Below the pieces are notes generated by a model that was not told where the DNA came from, did no database searches, and saw nothing but the letters and a program-made list of their open reading frames with translations. Made by a program: the position numbers and the translations under genes. A DNA stretch of 64,000 bases from Saprospiraceae bacterium (GTDB taxonomy: Bacteria; Bacteroidota; Bacteroidia; Chitinophagales; Saprospiraceae): positions 1-64,000 of the forward strand of contig JAIYAV010000126.1 in the NCBI GenBank assembly GCA_027488855.1. Reading direction: 5' to 3'. Numbering within the stretch: the first letter of the stretch is position 1; each line of letters opens with the position of its first letter. Below are positions 8,201 through 17,125 of the stretch, piece by piece.

Positions 8201-11200
8201 ATGAACATGAAAAAGATCCAAAGCCGTTTGATGTGGACATTGTTGAGTGTCCTTTTCCTGAGTTTCTCGGGCCAAGTTTTTTCCCAAAACCAGCCCACGG
8301 TAACCAATACCGCTACCGCCAATGGTTTTGCGGTGAAAAAACAAGTCAGCAACTCTACTGTGCCTTCGGGCGTCGTTTTTACCTACACCATTTTTTACAC
8401 CATTCCGGCTGGGGCCACCAGCATTGCCATCACCGATCAGGTGCCAAGTAGTTTGGTGATTGATGGGGTGATTCCTGGCTCCGGTTGTGGCACTCCAGTG
8501 GTAAGTGTAAGTGGCAACCTGGTCACCTACAGCCTCGCCTCGGTGAGTTCGGGTTGTAGTGGCACCTTCCAAATCAACGTGCACTTCCCGGCGGGCACCA
8601 CTTGTCCCGGCGTTACGGCGCGCAACCAGGTGTGTTTGGAAGCCAAAAATCAATCCAAAATTTGCACCGATTTTATCTCTACGACTGCTACGGCAAACAA
8701 TCCCTTTGCTGTGAGTAAAGGTGTGACGGGCCTGTCCTGGAACCCACAAAACAATGGTTGCCAGTACATCATGGCCCTCGGCGGCAATGTCACTTACAAC
8801 CTGATTGTACACAAAACCAGCCCTTACCAAGGCAACGATGATGGCCAAATCAACCTCAACAGTGCCGTTGTTACCGACGTTTTGCCCGCTGGTGCAACAC
8901 TCGTTTCCAGCACCTGTGGCATCACCCAAAGTGGCAATACTCTTACATGGAACGTCGGCAACCTCAACGCCGCCAGCCCCTGGGTGTATCAGGTTTGTCA
9001 AGTGACGGTGAATTACCCAGCTGCTTCCTTTCCCGTAGGTACCCAAATCCCCAACACAGCTACCCTCTCTGGCACCAATGTTTGTAACCAACAGTTCAGC
9101 GCTACCAGCAATACGACTTGTGTACAGGTAGCTGCGCCCATCAGCTCCGGTACTTTTGGCAAAGGTTTGTACCTGAACAACAAAATGCCCGGCTGTCAAG
9201 GCATTTATTACCTCACTACCTGCAACAATGGCAATACCCCGCTGACTTTTTCGGTACAGGATGTTTTGCCCGCAGGTGTTACCGTTAACTCAATTGTATT
9301 CAATGCATCTGCTCCGGTTACTGCCTCTGCGACCTTAGCCAATAGTTCGGTTTCAACCATTGCGAGCAGCCAAACCGGCAATATCAACTGGACGGCCCCG
9401 ATCATTAGCCCGGTTGCGACTTTGAATTTTAGCCAAACCGGCCTTGCCGCTGCCGCTTGTTTACAAATCCAGATTTACTTCACGATCAATGCCAACGTAG
9501 CACCCAATACGACGATTACCAACTGCGCCAATTTGACTTCCAGCCAAATCCCTGCCCAACAAAGTTGCGCCAGTTTTGTGACCGCTACACCTGCCCCGGA
9601 TTTGTGCTTGTACAAAGAAATTTGCAGCCCTCAAGTGGCTTATCAGCCCGGCAATACATTCCGCTATCGTTTGCGGGTGCAAAACATCGGTTCCCAAAAC
9701 GCCACCAACTTCAACCTGAGCGACATCCTCGATCCCAGCCTGACCTATGTGGGCAACCAAATCGCCTATTCCAGCAACAATTACAATCCCGCCTGCGGTG
9801 GGGTAGGAGCGACCCCTTGGGCCATCGCCAGCCCCAGTGTTAGTGGCCAAACCTTGAACTGGAACAACCTGAACATTGCCGCAGAATGTAAGGACTTTTA
9901 CTACGCCAATTGTGGGGTGTACGGCACTCAGGGTGTGACTTTCTACTTCATCGAATTTGACGTGCAAGTAGCAGCCGACGCAGCGAGCGGGATTGTTCCG
10001 AATACCTTCAAAGGCTCTGGTGGCAACCTGCCCGTGGGTGAAACCTCCAACATCGTTTATACCATCATCAACGTCACCCATGGCACCGAACTGACCAAAG
10101 AAATCAGCAAAGACAACGTGACCTGGGCAAACAGCACGACTACTACTGCTGGCGGCAGCCTTTGGTACCGCTTGAACCTCAAAAACACCGGCACTGGCCC
10201 CTTGTACGATGTACGCAAAGTGGACCTTCTGCCCATCAACGATGGCGTCAACGATTGGAGAGTAATGAACCGCTCCTTGACCCGTGGCTCGCAATTCGGC
10301 GTGAGTAACCCAACTGGCTATGCCTATGCAGTGGTCGCAACTCCTCCAGCAACAGGTACCGCAGGCACCATGGCCGGCAACAACCTGAGCATCCTCAACT
10401 CGATGGGGGTGAGCATTGGTAGCACTGCCGACGCCTGGCCTTTCACGGGATCTGGCAACAATGTTGGCATCGGCTACGGCGCAGCTTATGGCCTGCTCAG
10501 TGGTGGCACCTTGCGCTCTAGCTTCAAAGTGACTACTGCTGCCAATGCACAAACCAACCAACAAGCTTGCAACGATTTTGTATCCCGTGGCTCGGGCAAA
10601 TACATCATCAACGGCAACCTGACTTATACCCCGCTGACTCCGGCTGCTTCCAATACGGTTTGCGCCTCAGTAGTATCCAGTGGATGTTGTGAAAAAACGA
10701 CCTTGCAAGCCATCCAGGGCAAGTGCTGCCTGAAACTGGTTACGCCTTGTGAAGTCAAACTCATTCAGGTCACCGTGCAAGGTGGAGTGATCAGCAGTGC
10801 CAATTGGAACTGTGCCGCTAGTCTGGGTGCTTACCAGGGCCAAAGCAACTTCAACTTTATCCCGAATGCTTGTGCACCAACGATGGACCTATGTTTTGAC
10901 GCCAGCCCCAACAATACCACCGGAAGTATGGTCGTCATGTTTAGCATCACTTTTGCCAACGGCGAGCAGTGCTTCAAAGAAATCAAACTGGACGGTTGCA
11001 AACCACAAAAACCTAGTGATTGCTGCGGCGAATGGGACTTAAAATTCAAAAGTTCTCATTTCAAAAAGACGGGCATTTTCACTTACACCAATCCTTCTAC
11101 CAAGCCAATTTGCTCGGTGAATATCTTGGCAGCGGCTGGTTTGAGCGCCGGAAGTTACAGCGTGGATGGTGGTTTGTCTCAACCGATGGTCAGCACTAGC

Positions 11201-12085
11201 TTGATTACCCTGAGCCCTCCTGCTTACAATAGCCTGGTATTCTGGGTGAGTGCAAGTGTGACCTATGGCAGCAACATCGTGTTGCAAGTGAACTACTGCG
11301 ATGGCACCTTCTGCCGCGATACCCTGAAGTGGAAAGGCAACATCATCAACCACGATGTGCCCACGCTGAGCCACGCCATCCAGTCGAAATTGTACGCGGT
11401 GCGGCTGCAAGCAGACCCCAACTCAAAGTACCACAGCGAAATTGCAGCCATGGCCGTGAGTCTGGATCAAACCGATCCTGGTACTGGTCGCTTGTCTTCT
11501 GCGCCCTACATTTTTGCTGCGAATGCTGGAAAAATTGAAGGCGAGGGCCTGCGTGATGATCAAAACTGTGCAGTCAACACCTCGATGGGTACAGATTATG
11601 TGTACAGCAGCTTCCCATCAGTAGAGGATCTGGAATACTGTGGAACGGCCATCGAAAAAGGCATCTCCCTGGTGATTGCCGACAACAGCGGGGCCAAAAC
11701 CGCGCCAACCTTGCTGATCACTTACTTCGACGCTGAAGGCAACATCCTCAGCACCCGCAAGTTCAGCAACTACATCAGCGGCGACATCAGCACCTCGGCG
11801 GTTGACCTGAAGAACAACGAAACGGACTTCGTCCAACTGAGTGTGTATCCAAACCCGGCTAAAGAACAAGCTACCTTGACTTATGCCCTGGGCCGCTCTC
11901 GTACCTTGAAAATTGACCTTTACGATTTGAATGGCAAATTGGTTCAAACCCTGGATCAAGGGCAACAAACCGAAGGTTTCCACAAATTGAATGTGAATAC
12001 GAGCAACTTGCCTGCTGGGATGTATTTTATTCGCTTGTTGAGCGATGGATTGGTACAGACGCAAAGGTTGAGTGTGGTGAAGTAG
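8201..12085 (+). CDS. Giant secreted DUF11/isopeptide-type repeat protein with T9SS sorting domain
   Basis: 1294 residues. A signal peptide (KKIQSRLMWTLLSVLFLSFS, then GQVFSQ) is followed by a chain of DUF11-like conserved-repeat domains. These show the motifs FTYTIFYTIPAGATSIAITD, VTDVLPAGATLVSSTC, VQDVLPAGVTVNSI, YRLRVQNIGSQNATNFNLSD and YRLNLKNTGTGPLYDVRKVD. Cysteine-rich stretches follow (CCEKTTLQAIQGKCCLK, DCCGEWDLKFKSS). The C-terminus (VYPNPAKEQATLTYAL, NLPAGMYFIRLLSDG) is a type A T9SS sorting signal. It is probably a surface-anchored stalk or adhesin; no catalytic domain is visible. ATG codons occur at 8201 and 8207. It stands alone, with a terminator ~80 bases downstream. Confidence 0.88.
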   Translation: MNMKKIQSRLMWTLLSVLFLSFSGQVFSQNQPTVTNTATANGFAVKKQVSNSTVPSGVVFTYTIFYTIPAGATSIAITDQVPSSLVIDGVIPGSGCGTPVVSVSGNLVTYSLASVSSGCSGTFQINVHFPAGTTCPGVTARNQVCLEAKNQSKICTDFISTTATANNPFAVSKGVTGLSWNPQNNGCQYIMALGGNVTYNLIVHKTSPYQGNDDGQINLNSAVVTDVLPAGATLVSSTCGITQSGNTLTWNVGNLNAASPWVYQVCQVTVNYPAASFPVGTQIPNTATLSGTNVCNQQFSATSNTTCVQVAAPISSGTFGKGLYLNNKMPGCQGIYYLTTCNNGNTPLTFSVQDVLPAGVTVNSIVFNASAPVTASATLANSSVSTIASSQTGNINWTAPIISPVATLNFSQTGLAAAACLQIQIYFTINANVAPNTTITNCANLTSSQIPAQQSCASFVTATPAPDLCLYKEICSPQVAYQPGNTFRYRLRVQNIGSQNATNFNLSDILDPSLTYVGNQIAYSSNNYNPACGGVGATPWAIASPSVSGQTLNWNNLNIAAECKDFYYANCGVYGTQGVTFYFIEFDVQVAADAASGIVPNTFKGSGGNLPVGETSNIVYTIINVTHGTELTKEISKDNVTWANSTTTTAGGSLWYRLNLKNTGTGPLYDVRKVDLLPINDGVNDWRVMNRSLTRGSQFGVSNPTGYAYAVVATPPATGTAGTMAGNNLSILNSMGVSIGSTADAWPFTGSGNNVGIGYGAAYGLLSGGTLRSSFKVTTAANAQTNQQACNDFVSRGSGKYIINGNLTYTPLTPAASNTVCASVVSSGCCEKTTLQAIQGKCCLKLVTPCEVKLIQVTVQGGVISSANWNCAASLGAYQGQSNFNFIPNACAPTMDLCFDASPNNTTGSMVVMFSITFANGEQCFKEIKLDGCKPQKPSDCCGEWDLKFKSSHFKKTGIFTYTNPSTKPICSVNILAAAGLSAGSYSVDGGLSQPMVSTSLITLSPPAYNSLVFWVSASVTYGSNIVLQVNYCDGTFCRDTLKWKGNIINHDVPTLSHAIQSKLYAVRLQADPNSKYHSEIAAMAVSLDQTDPGTGRLSSAPYIFAANAGKIEGEGLRDDQNCAVNTSMGTDYVYSSFPSVEDLEYCGTAIEKGISLVIADNSGAKTAPTLLITYFDAEGNILSTRKFSNYISGDISTSAVDLKNNETDFVQLSVYPNPAKEQATLTYALGRSRTLKIDLYDLNGKLVQTLDQGQQTEGFHKLNVNTSNLPAGMYFIRLLSDGLVQTQRLSVVK

Positions 12086-12162
12086 CCTTTGAAAACCCAC
12101 GAATAAATTCATGGGTTGGGAGGATGACGAAAAACCCTAAGGGGTGGATAGGTAGGTAAATG

Positions 12163-12198
12163 GATCCCGCAGTGCATGAGGCGCTGCGGGATTTTTTT
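12163..12198 (+). terminator. Rho-independent terminator of the DUF11 protein gene
   Basis: The stem ATCCCGCAG pairs with CTGCGGGAT around a GC-containing loop and runs into seven T (12192-12198). It lies 78 bases after the stop at 12085, oriented for the plus strand. Confidence 0.85.
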
Positions 12199-12263
12199 GT
12201 GATTGAGGTATGAACATCTAATTTGATGCCCATCAGTTGGGCCATTCATACTGGCAATTTCTC

Positions 12264-12294
12264 TTGCTTTTGACCAAAGATTGTGGTAATTTCG
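12264..12294 (+). promoter_or_regulatory. Putative promoter of the toxin-antitoxin pair
   Basis: TTG at 12264-12266 and TAATTTCG at 12287-12294 are separated by 20 bases. This is one mismatch from the Bacteroidota consensus TTG-N19-21-TAnnTTTG, and it lies 18 bases before the antitoxin ATG. Confidence 0.45.
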
Positions 12295-12311
12295 TACTTC
12301 AAATTATCGCT

Positions 12312-12542
12312 ATGGTAGATTCATTGCTTTCAATTGATGCCCTTGAGGTGAATTATCTTACAGATGGACAAGGTAAAACAACGGATGTGGTCATCCCCAT
12401 TAATGTCTGGCTGGAAATAAAAAAATTAATTGAACGTAGTACTTTAAAGGAAGAACTAATTCAGGCATTTCAAGAAATGCAAGATATGCGGAATGGTGTA
12501 AGCCCTAGATTAAGCTTAACCGATGTAATCAATGAGCTATAA
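12312..12542 (+). CDS. Antitoxin-like protein of a RelE-type pair
   Basis: 76 residues starting MVDSLLSIDALEVNYLTDGQ. It has a short beta-strand-like N-terminus (TTDVVIPINVWLEIKKLI) and a charged helical C-terminus (KEELIQAFQEMQD, SLTDVINEL). The gene is small, sits directly before a RelE-like toxin and overlaps it by 11 bases, so it is inferred to be the cognate antitoxin that binds and neutralises the toxin and represses the operon. No specific antitoxin family is recognised with certainty. ATG at 12312 is chosen over 12237 because the upstream codons translate the promoter region. Confidence 0.7.
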   Translation: MVDSLLSIDALEVNYLTDGQGKTTDVVIPINVWLEIKKLIERSTLKEELIQAFQEMQDMRNGVSPRLSLTDVINEL

Positions 12543-12915
12543 AGTTAATATCTCTGCTACCCATCGATTTCTTTCCAGTGCGAAAAGGCTAGCAAAAAAA
12601 TACGCATCTTTAAAAACGGACCTCCTTCGCTTACAATCCGAGCTGCTACTCAATCCTAAGTTGGGAATTTTAATCCAAGCTAACACCTACAAAATCAGGT
12701 TGGCGATTAAAAGTAAAAACAAAGGCAAAAGTGGTGGTGCAAGAGTAATTACTTATTATTTTGAAGAAACTGAAGGGCAACTGGATGCCGAGCTTTTTTT
12801 ACTGACAATTTATGACAAATCTGAAAGCGATACTATTGGTGACGCTGAGCTTATGGAATTGATTGGTGAAGCACAAAAAATCGTGGAAGAGCGAAATACA
12901 ACCGAGGAGGAGTAA
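12532..12915 (+). CDS. RelE/ParE-superfamily toxin
   Basis: 127 residues. Signatures of the RelE-like group common in Bacteroidota are visible: an N-terminal helical region (RFLSSAKRLAKKYASLKTDL), then ANTYKIRLAIKSKNKGKSGG, ARVITYYFEE and the strand LFLLTIYDKSE. RelE-type toxins cleave mRNA on the ribosome. The long basic KSKNKGKSGGARVITY segment supplies candidate nucleic-acid contacts. The start overlaps the antitoxin by 11 bases, indicating translational coupling. It could instead act on gyrase as ParE-like relatives do; sequence reading cannot separate these. Confidence 0.78.
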   Translation: MSYKVNISATHRFLSSAKRLAKKYASLKTDLLRLQSELLLNPKLGILIQANTYKIRLAIKSKNKGKSGGARVITYYFEETEGQLDAELFLLTIYDKSESDTIGDAELMELIGEAQKIVEERNTTEEE

Positions 12916-12950
12916 GTTTAATTGGTGATTCAACCCGCCCGATAGGTCTT

Positions 12951-14381
12951 TTACTTAAACAACCGCTCCAAGCTCACCTCCGAATGAACCTCCTCCCGAT
13001 AATAAGCATTTTGCAAAGCCGGATAACTCGTCAACAGCGTTGTCACCACTGATTTTTTAGTACGTGTGAGGTGTTGAAAAACGGTACGCCTTCTTCTCAA
13101 AACAGCAGTATATTCCTTGGTCAATACAAATTCATCGTTGGTGTATTTGGCTTCGCAAAGATTGATGATGCCATCGTTCCGGTCTATGATCAAGTCGATC
13201 TGTACTCCAGGAAGTTCCTCATTTCCTTTAAAATAAAAAGAAGAAGCTTGGGTGTAAATGCCACCAATGCCTAATGCTTCGTGGATTGGTTTGAGGTGGG
13301 TTAAGCAAATATTCTCGAAAGCATATCCCATCCACGATTGGTAGACTGCACCATTGGAAAGACTTTGCCAGACATTGGTACGGTCGCTGGTATTTCCATT
13401 GATGAATTTTAAGTAAAAAATGCTGTAAAAATCAATGACTCGAAATACCGTTTCTTTGGTTTTTTTGCCAAAAGGCCGCAGCGCTTTAACAAAACCACAA
13501 TCGATTAATTGATCCAATATGCGGGCGAAAGAGCCACCATTGTTTACCTTGCTCTGCTCCAGCAATTGATTGCGGGTCATTCCATAAGGATGTTTGGCCA
13601 GGGTCTCGACGATTTGAATGTGGTTTTCAGCATGTTTAAAAAGCGATTGAAAAAGGGGTCTGAATTCGGTAGCCAAGAGTCCATTCTGTTCAAAACAGAG
13701 CTGATCAATCACCTGAGGCACACTTTTACCTAGTTCAACTGCCTGCCAATAATAAGGCACTCCGCCCATCACCATGTACAATTGGGCAATTTGGTATTGG
13801 GTGAATTTCAGGTTTTTGAATTGACAAAAAGCTTTGGTTTCATTCAGGGTAAAAGGTTTTAATTCAATACGTTTGGTGATGCGATTGTGCAAGCCACCTT
13901 TGTCATTGAGCAATTTCCGCAATATCCACGATGCCGCTGAACCACAAGTCATCAAAATCAAATTGTTCATACGCGACCCATGCTGATTCCAAAAATAGGC
14001 CAAGGCCGAAACAAAGCCTGCTCCGGTTCGATCGAGCCAAGGGAGTTCATCAATAAAAACAACTATTTTTTCGGAGCTTGCTGGCATAGCCAGAAGGAAG
14101 TCAGTAAGCAAATGGAAGGCCTCGGACCAGTTTTTAGGCTTTTTTCGATTTTCTGCTAAAGCCCAAACCCGTATTAATTCTTCATAAAAATTATTGAGTT
14201 GAGTAGCTGTTTCCGTTTCATAGGAGCCTGTAAAGCTGAAAACGATACGATTTTTAAAAAACTCTCGTACCAAATAGGTCTTTCCAACCCGTCTGCGTCC
14301 ATAAATCACCACAAATTCTGCTTGTGTGGATTGCAGCAACTTGTTGAAACTAGCCTGCTCTTGTGCTCTACCGATGACCAT
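12951..14381 (-). CDS. STAND-type ATPase with C-terminal DUF234 nuclease-like domain (copy A)
   Basis: 476 residues of the archaeal-ATPase/DUF234 family. Walker A is GRRRVGKTY (Lys34), Walker B is KIVVFIDELPWL (~105-115), and a sensor-like stretch ILMTCGSAASWI follows. A winged-helix region (MTRNQLLEQSKVNNGGSFAR) precedes the DUF234 domain. There the pattern QIDLIIDR...NLCEAKY gives the D-(I/V)...ExK arrangement of PD-(D/E)xK nucleases. The cellular role of the family is unknown. It is a clear paralogue of the gene at 23457-24893 (shared GSAASWI, LLNDKGGLHNRITK, PFTLNET, YAFENICL). The start region abuts 51-bp tandem repeats. The gene lies convergent to the toxin-antitoxin pair. Confidence 0.88.
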   Translation of the reverse strand: MVIGRAQEQASFNKLLQSTQAEFVVIYGRRRVGKTYLVREFFKNRIVFSFTGSYETETATQLNNFYEELIRVWALAENRKKPKNWSEAFHLLTDFLLAMPASSEKIVVFIDELPWLDRTGAGFVSALAYFWNQHGSRMNNLILMTCGSAASWILRKLLNDKGGLHNRITKRIELKPFTLNETKAFCQFKNLKFTQYQIAQLYMVMGGVPYYWQAVELGKSVPQVIDQLCFEQNGLLATEFRPLFQSLFKHAENHIQIVETLAKHPYGMTRNQLLEQSKVNNGGSFARILDQLIDCGFVKALRPFGKKTKETVFRVIDFYSIFYLKFINGNTSDRTNVWQSLSNGAVYQSWMGYAFENICLTHLKPIHEALGIGGIYTQASSFYFKGNEELPGVQIDLIIDRNDGIINLCEAKYTNDEFVLTKEYTAVLRRRRTVFQHLTRTKKSVVTTLLTSYPALQNAYYREEVHSEVSLERLFK

Positions 14382-14390
14382 ATTGGGTTG

Positions 14391-14543
14391 ATTTTGGAAA
14401 AATCTAGCTTTTTAAGGGACTTATTTCCAAAATTAAGGCCAATTTTGGAGAAATCTATAATTTTGAGGCACTTATTTCCAAAATTAAGGTCAATTTTGGA
14501 AAAATCTCTCCTTTTGAAGGACTTATTTCCAAAATTAAGCCCC
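14391..14543. repeat. Three 51-bp tandem repeats upstream of ATPase copy A
   Basis: Exactly contiguous units at 14391-14441, 14442-14492 and 14493-14543. Each begins ATTTTGGA(A/G)AAATCT and ends CTTATTTCCAAAATTAAG. The junctions between units form the palindrome CCAAAATT-N6-AATTTTGG. The unit length is a multiple of three, so the minus strand reads as a 17-residue peptide repeat (LNFGNKSLKKLDFSKI-like) across all three. The repeats begin 10 bases upstream of the ATPase start codon. The middle unit core resembles that of the repeats before ATPase copy B. The remaining bases up to 14679 show nothing further apart from a TATTTTTG box at 14637-14644. Confidence 0.92.
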
Positions 14544-14679
14544 ATCACACCAAAAACCCGCGCCAATTCCTCATACATCCTCCTGACGTTTTCTCCAACA
14601 AAACCCCTTTTCAAGAAAAAATGTAAGATTAACTTTTATTTTTGTTCCCAGCTTTTTTCCCAACAATAAAACCGGAAGT

Positions 14680-17055
14680 ATGAAAAACCACATATCTTTT
14701 TTCACGCTGTTGCTCTGCCTTTTGGGCCAAATTGTTACCCTTTCTGCCCAATCCTACGTGCCCCTTGCCCAAGAATCCAAAATAAAAGTCAAACCGGCCA
14801 TTGCCCTGCAAGCCTATGGCTTCCCGCTGGAAGATGTACGGCTACTACCCGGTAGCCCATTTTATACCGCGATGGAGAAAGACGCGGCCTATTTGCTGAA
14901 AATAGAGCCCGATCGCCTTTTGCACCGCTTTTACGCCAATGCCGGTTTGCCCACCAAAGCTCCCGTGTACGGCGGTTGGGAAAGTGAAGGCCTGTCGGGG
15001 CATACCCTCGGGCATTACCTGTCCGCCTGCGCCTTGATGTATGCGGGCAGCAAGGATGAAAAATACAAGGAGCGAGTGACTTATCTGGTGCAGGAACTGG
15101 CGCGTTGTCAGGAAGCCCGCAAAACGGGGTATGTGGGTGCCATTCCCAAGGAAGACAGCATTTTTGCCCAGGTTGCGCGGGGCGACATCCGCTCCTCTGG
15201 CTTCGACCTCAATGGAGGCTGGTCGCCCTGGTACACCATCCACAAGGTGATGGCGGGCCTGGCCGATGCCTACCTGTATACCAACAGTGACCAGGCGCTG
15301 AAGGTGCTCAAAGGTATGTCCGACTGGACCGGAGCGGTGGTAAACAAACTCAACGACGCCCAGCGCCAAAAAATGCTTAAGTGTGAATACGGGGGTATGA
15401 ACGAAATCCTCGCCAACGTATACGCCTTCACAGGTGAAAAAAAATACCTCGACCTCTCTTACAAGTTCTTCGACGACTTTGTAATGGAGCCTCTTTCCAA
15501 AAAAATCGACCCGCTGCCCGGCAAACATTCCAATACCAACGTACCCAAAGCCATCGGCAGCGCCCGCCAATACCAGCTGACTGGCAATACCCGCGACCAA
15601 ACCATCGCCTCCTTTTTTTGGGAGACCATGGTGCACCAGCACAGCTACGTCATCGGTGGCAACAGCAACTATGAATACTGTGGCGAAGCTGGCAAACTCA
15701 GCGACCGCCTCAGCGACAACACCTGCGAAACCTGCAATACCTACAACATGCTCAAGCTAACCCGACACCTCTTTTGTCAGGAGCCCACAGCCGAGTTGGC
15801 CAATTATTACGAGCGGGCTTTGTACAACCATATTTTGGCTTCGCAAAACCCGGAAACGGGCATGATGACCTACTTTGTCCCACTGCGAATGGGGAGTAAA
15901 AAAGAGTTTAGCGACGAATTCCGCACCTTCACCTGCTGTGTAGGCAGTGGCATGGAAAACCATGTCAAATACAACGAAAGCATCTATTACCACAGCGCGG
16001 ACGGCCAAGGGCTTTACCTCAACTTGTTCATTCCATCCGAATTAAATTGGCAGGCCAAAGGGATGACCGTTCGCCAGGAAACCAACTACCCACAAAGCGG
16101 AAAAGTAAGCGTCAAATTTAGTGGTAAAAAAGCCCAGAAATTCAGTCTGCACCTGCGCCGCCCCTGGTGGATGAACACCAATTGGCAGTTAAAAATCAAT
16201 GGTAAACCCGTCGAAGCCATCGCCCAAGCCAATGGTTATTACAGCATCAATCGGCGTTGGAAAAATGGAGATGTGCTCGAACTGGACATGCCCATGCAGC
16301 TCTACACGGAAAGTATGCCCGATAATCCCAACCGGATTGCTTTCCTCTACGGGCCAATCGTTTTGGCTGGCCAATTGGGCAACAAAATGCCTGATCCCCT
16401 GTACGGCACCCCCGTCATTTTGAGCGCCGAGCGCAAAGCGGATCAATTGGTACAGCCAAAAGACCTTGCTACTTTGAAGTTTCAATTGAGTTCGGCGGTG
16501 GCGAAACCTCTGGCACCTGTATTGATTCCTTTTTTCCAAAGCAACAAAGAATATTACAGCGTGTACTGGGATTATTTCACGCCCGAACAATGGACGGCTC
16601 GCCAGGCTGAATACGAAGCGGAGAAACAACGCCAACAAAAAATCGAGGCCCAAACCCTCGATAATTTCCGCATCGGCGAAATGCAACCCGAACGCGACCA
16701 CAAGTTGGAAGCCAGTGAACGCTCTTACGTGAGTGATGCACTTGGTGTAAATGGCCGGGAAGCACGCACTGGGCACTATTTTGCTTTTGAAATGAAAGTA
16801 CAACCTGGGGGCAAAAACCGCCTGCTGTTCACCTACATCGGCGACGACAAAGACCGCAAATTCGACATCAAAGTAAACGGCCAATTGTTGCTCACCGAAA
16901 CCTTGACGGGGGGACAAACGGGCCGCTTTTACGATCGGGAGTACGCTATTCCAGCCGAATTGTTGACTGCCGGGGATAAAATCGTGGTGCGAGTAGAGGC
17001 AAATTATGGGAAAACGGCGGGCAGGGTCTTTGGTGCCAGGATATTGCGGGACTGA
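14680..17055 (+). CDS. Glycoside hydrolase family 127 (beta-L-arabinofuranosidase-like, DUF1680)
   Basis: 791 residues with a signal peptide (KNHISFFTLLLCLLGQIVTL then SAQS). The GH127 fold is shown by VYGGWESEGLSGHTLGHYLS, FDLNGGWSPWYTIHKVMAGL, CEYGGMNEILANVYAFTG and the zinc/cysteine site. ETCNTYN supplies Glu and Cys, and FTCCVGSGMENH supplies the adjacent Cys-Cys pair, one of which is the nucleophile in the characterised Bifidobacterium enzyme. The family releases terminal beta-L-arabinofuranose from plant glycans and glycoproteins. Residues beyond ~640 form an extra beta-rich accessory domain. Location is periplasmic or extracellular. A TATTTTTG box at 14637-14644 may be its -7 element. 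No other polysaccharide-utilisation genes flank it. Confidence 0.88.
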   Translation: MKNHISFFTLLLCLLGQIVTLSAQSYVPLAQESKIKVKPAIALQAYGFPLEDVRLLPGSPFYTAMEKDAAYLLKIEPDRLLHRFYANAGLPTKAPVYGGWESEGLSGHTLGHYLSACALMYAGSKDEKYKERVTYLVQELARCQEARKTGYVGAIPKEDSIFAQVARGDIRSSGFDLNGGWSPWYTIHKVMAGLADAYLYTNSDQALKVLKGMSDWTGAVVNKLNDAQRQKMLKCEYGGMNEILANVYAFTGEKKYLDLSYKFFDDFVMEPLSKKIDPLPGKHSNTNVPKAIGSARQYQLTGNTRDQTIASFFWETMVHQHSYVIGGNSNYEYCGEAGKLSDRLSDNTCETCNTYNMLKLTRHLFCQEPTAELANYYERALYNHILASQNPETGMMTYFVPLRMGSKKEFSDEFRTFTCCVGSGMENHVKYNESIYYHSADGQGLYLNLFIPSELNWQAKGMTVRQETNYPQSGKVSVKFSGKKAQKFSLHLRRPWWMNTNWQLKINGKPVEAIAQANGYYSINRRWKNGDVLELDMPMQLYTESMPDNPNRIAFLYGPIVLAGQLGNKMPDPLYGTPVILSAERKADQLVQPKDLATLKFQLSSAVAKPLAPVLIPFFQSNKEYYSVYWDYFTPEQWTARQAEYEAEKQRQQKIEAQTLDNFRIGEMQPERDHKLEASERSYVSDALGVNGREARTGHYFAFEMKVQPGGKNRLLFTYIGDDKDRKFDIKVNGQLLLTETLTGGQTGRFYDREYAIPAELLTAGDKIVVRVEANYGKTAGRVFGARILRD

Positions 17056-17125
17056 TTTTTTAAAAATGCTTTTAGGTGGTGTTCCAGAGATTTTGTACTC
17101 TTGCCTTTCCAAACTCAAAACAGCC

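Noticed and set aside
7988-9199. Long antisense frame opposite the DUF11 protein gene
   Set aside because: Low-complexity Thr/Gly/Val composition mirrors the opposite gene; no known domain.
9461-10564. Long antisense frame inside the DUF11 protein gene
   Set aside because: Same reason: mirror of a repetitive coding strand.
14391-14543. CRISPR-like array of 51-bp repeats
   Set aside because: The units are directly contiguous with no unique spacers, and no cas gene is near.
14306-14614. Minus-strand frame encoding a 17-residue peptide repeat
   Set aside because: It overlaps the start of the ATPase gene, and its repeat arises from the 51-bp DNA units whose length is a multiple of three. A short peptide cannot be excluded but DNA-level repetition explains it.
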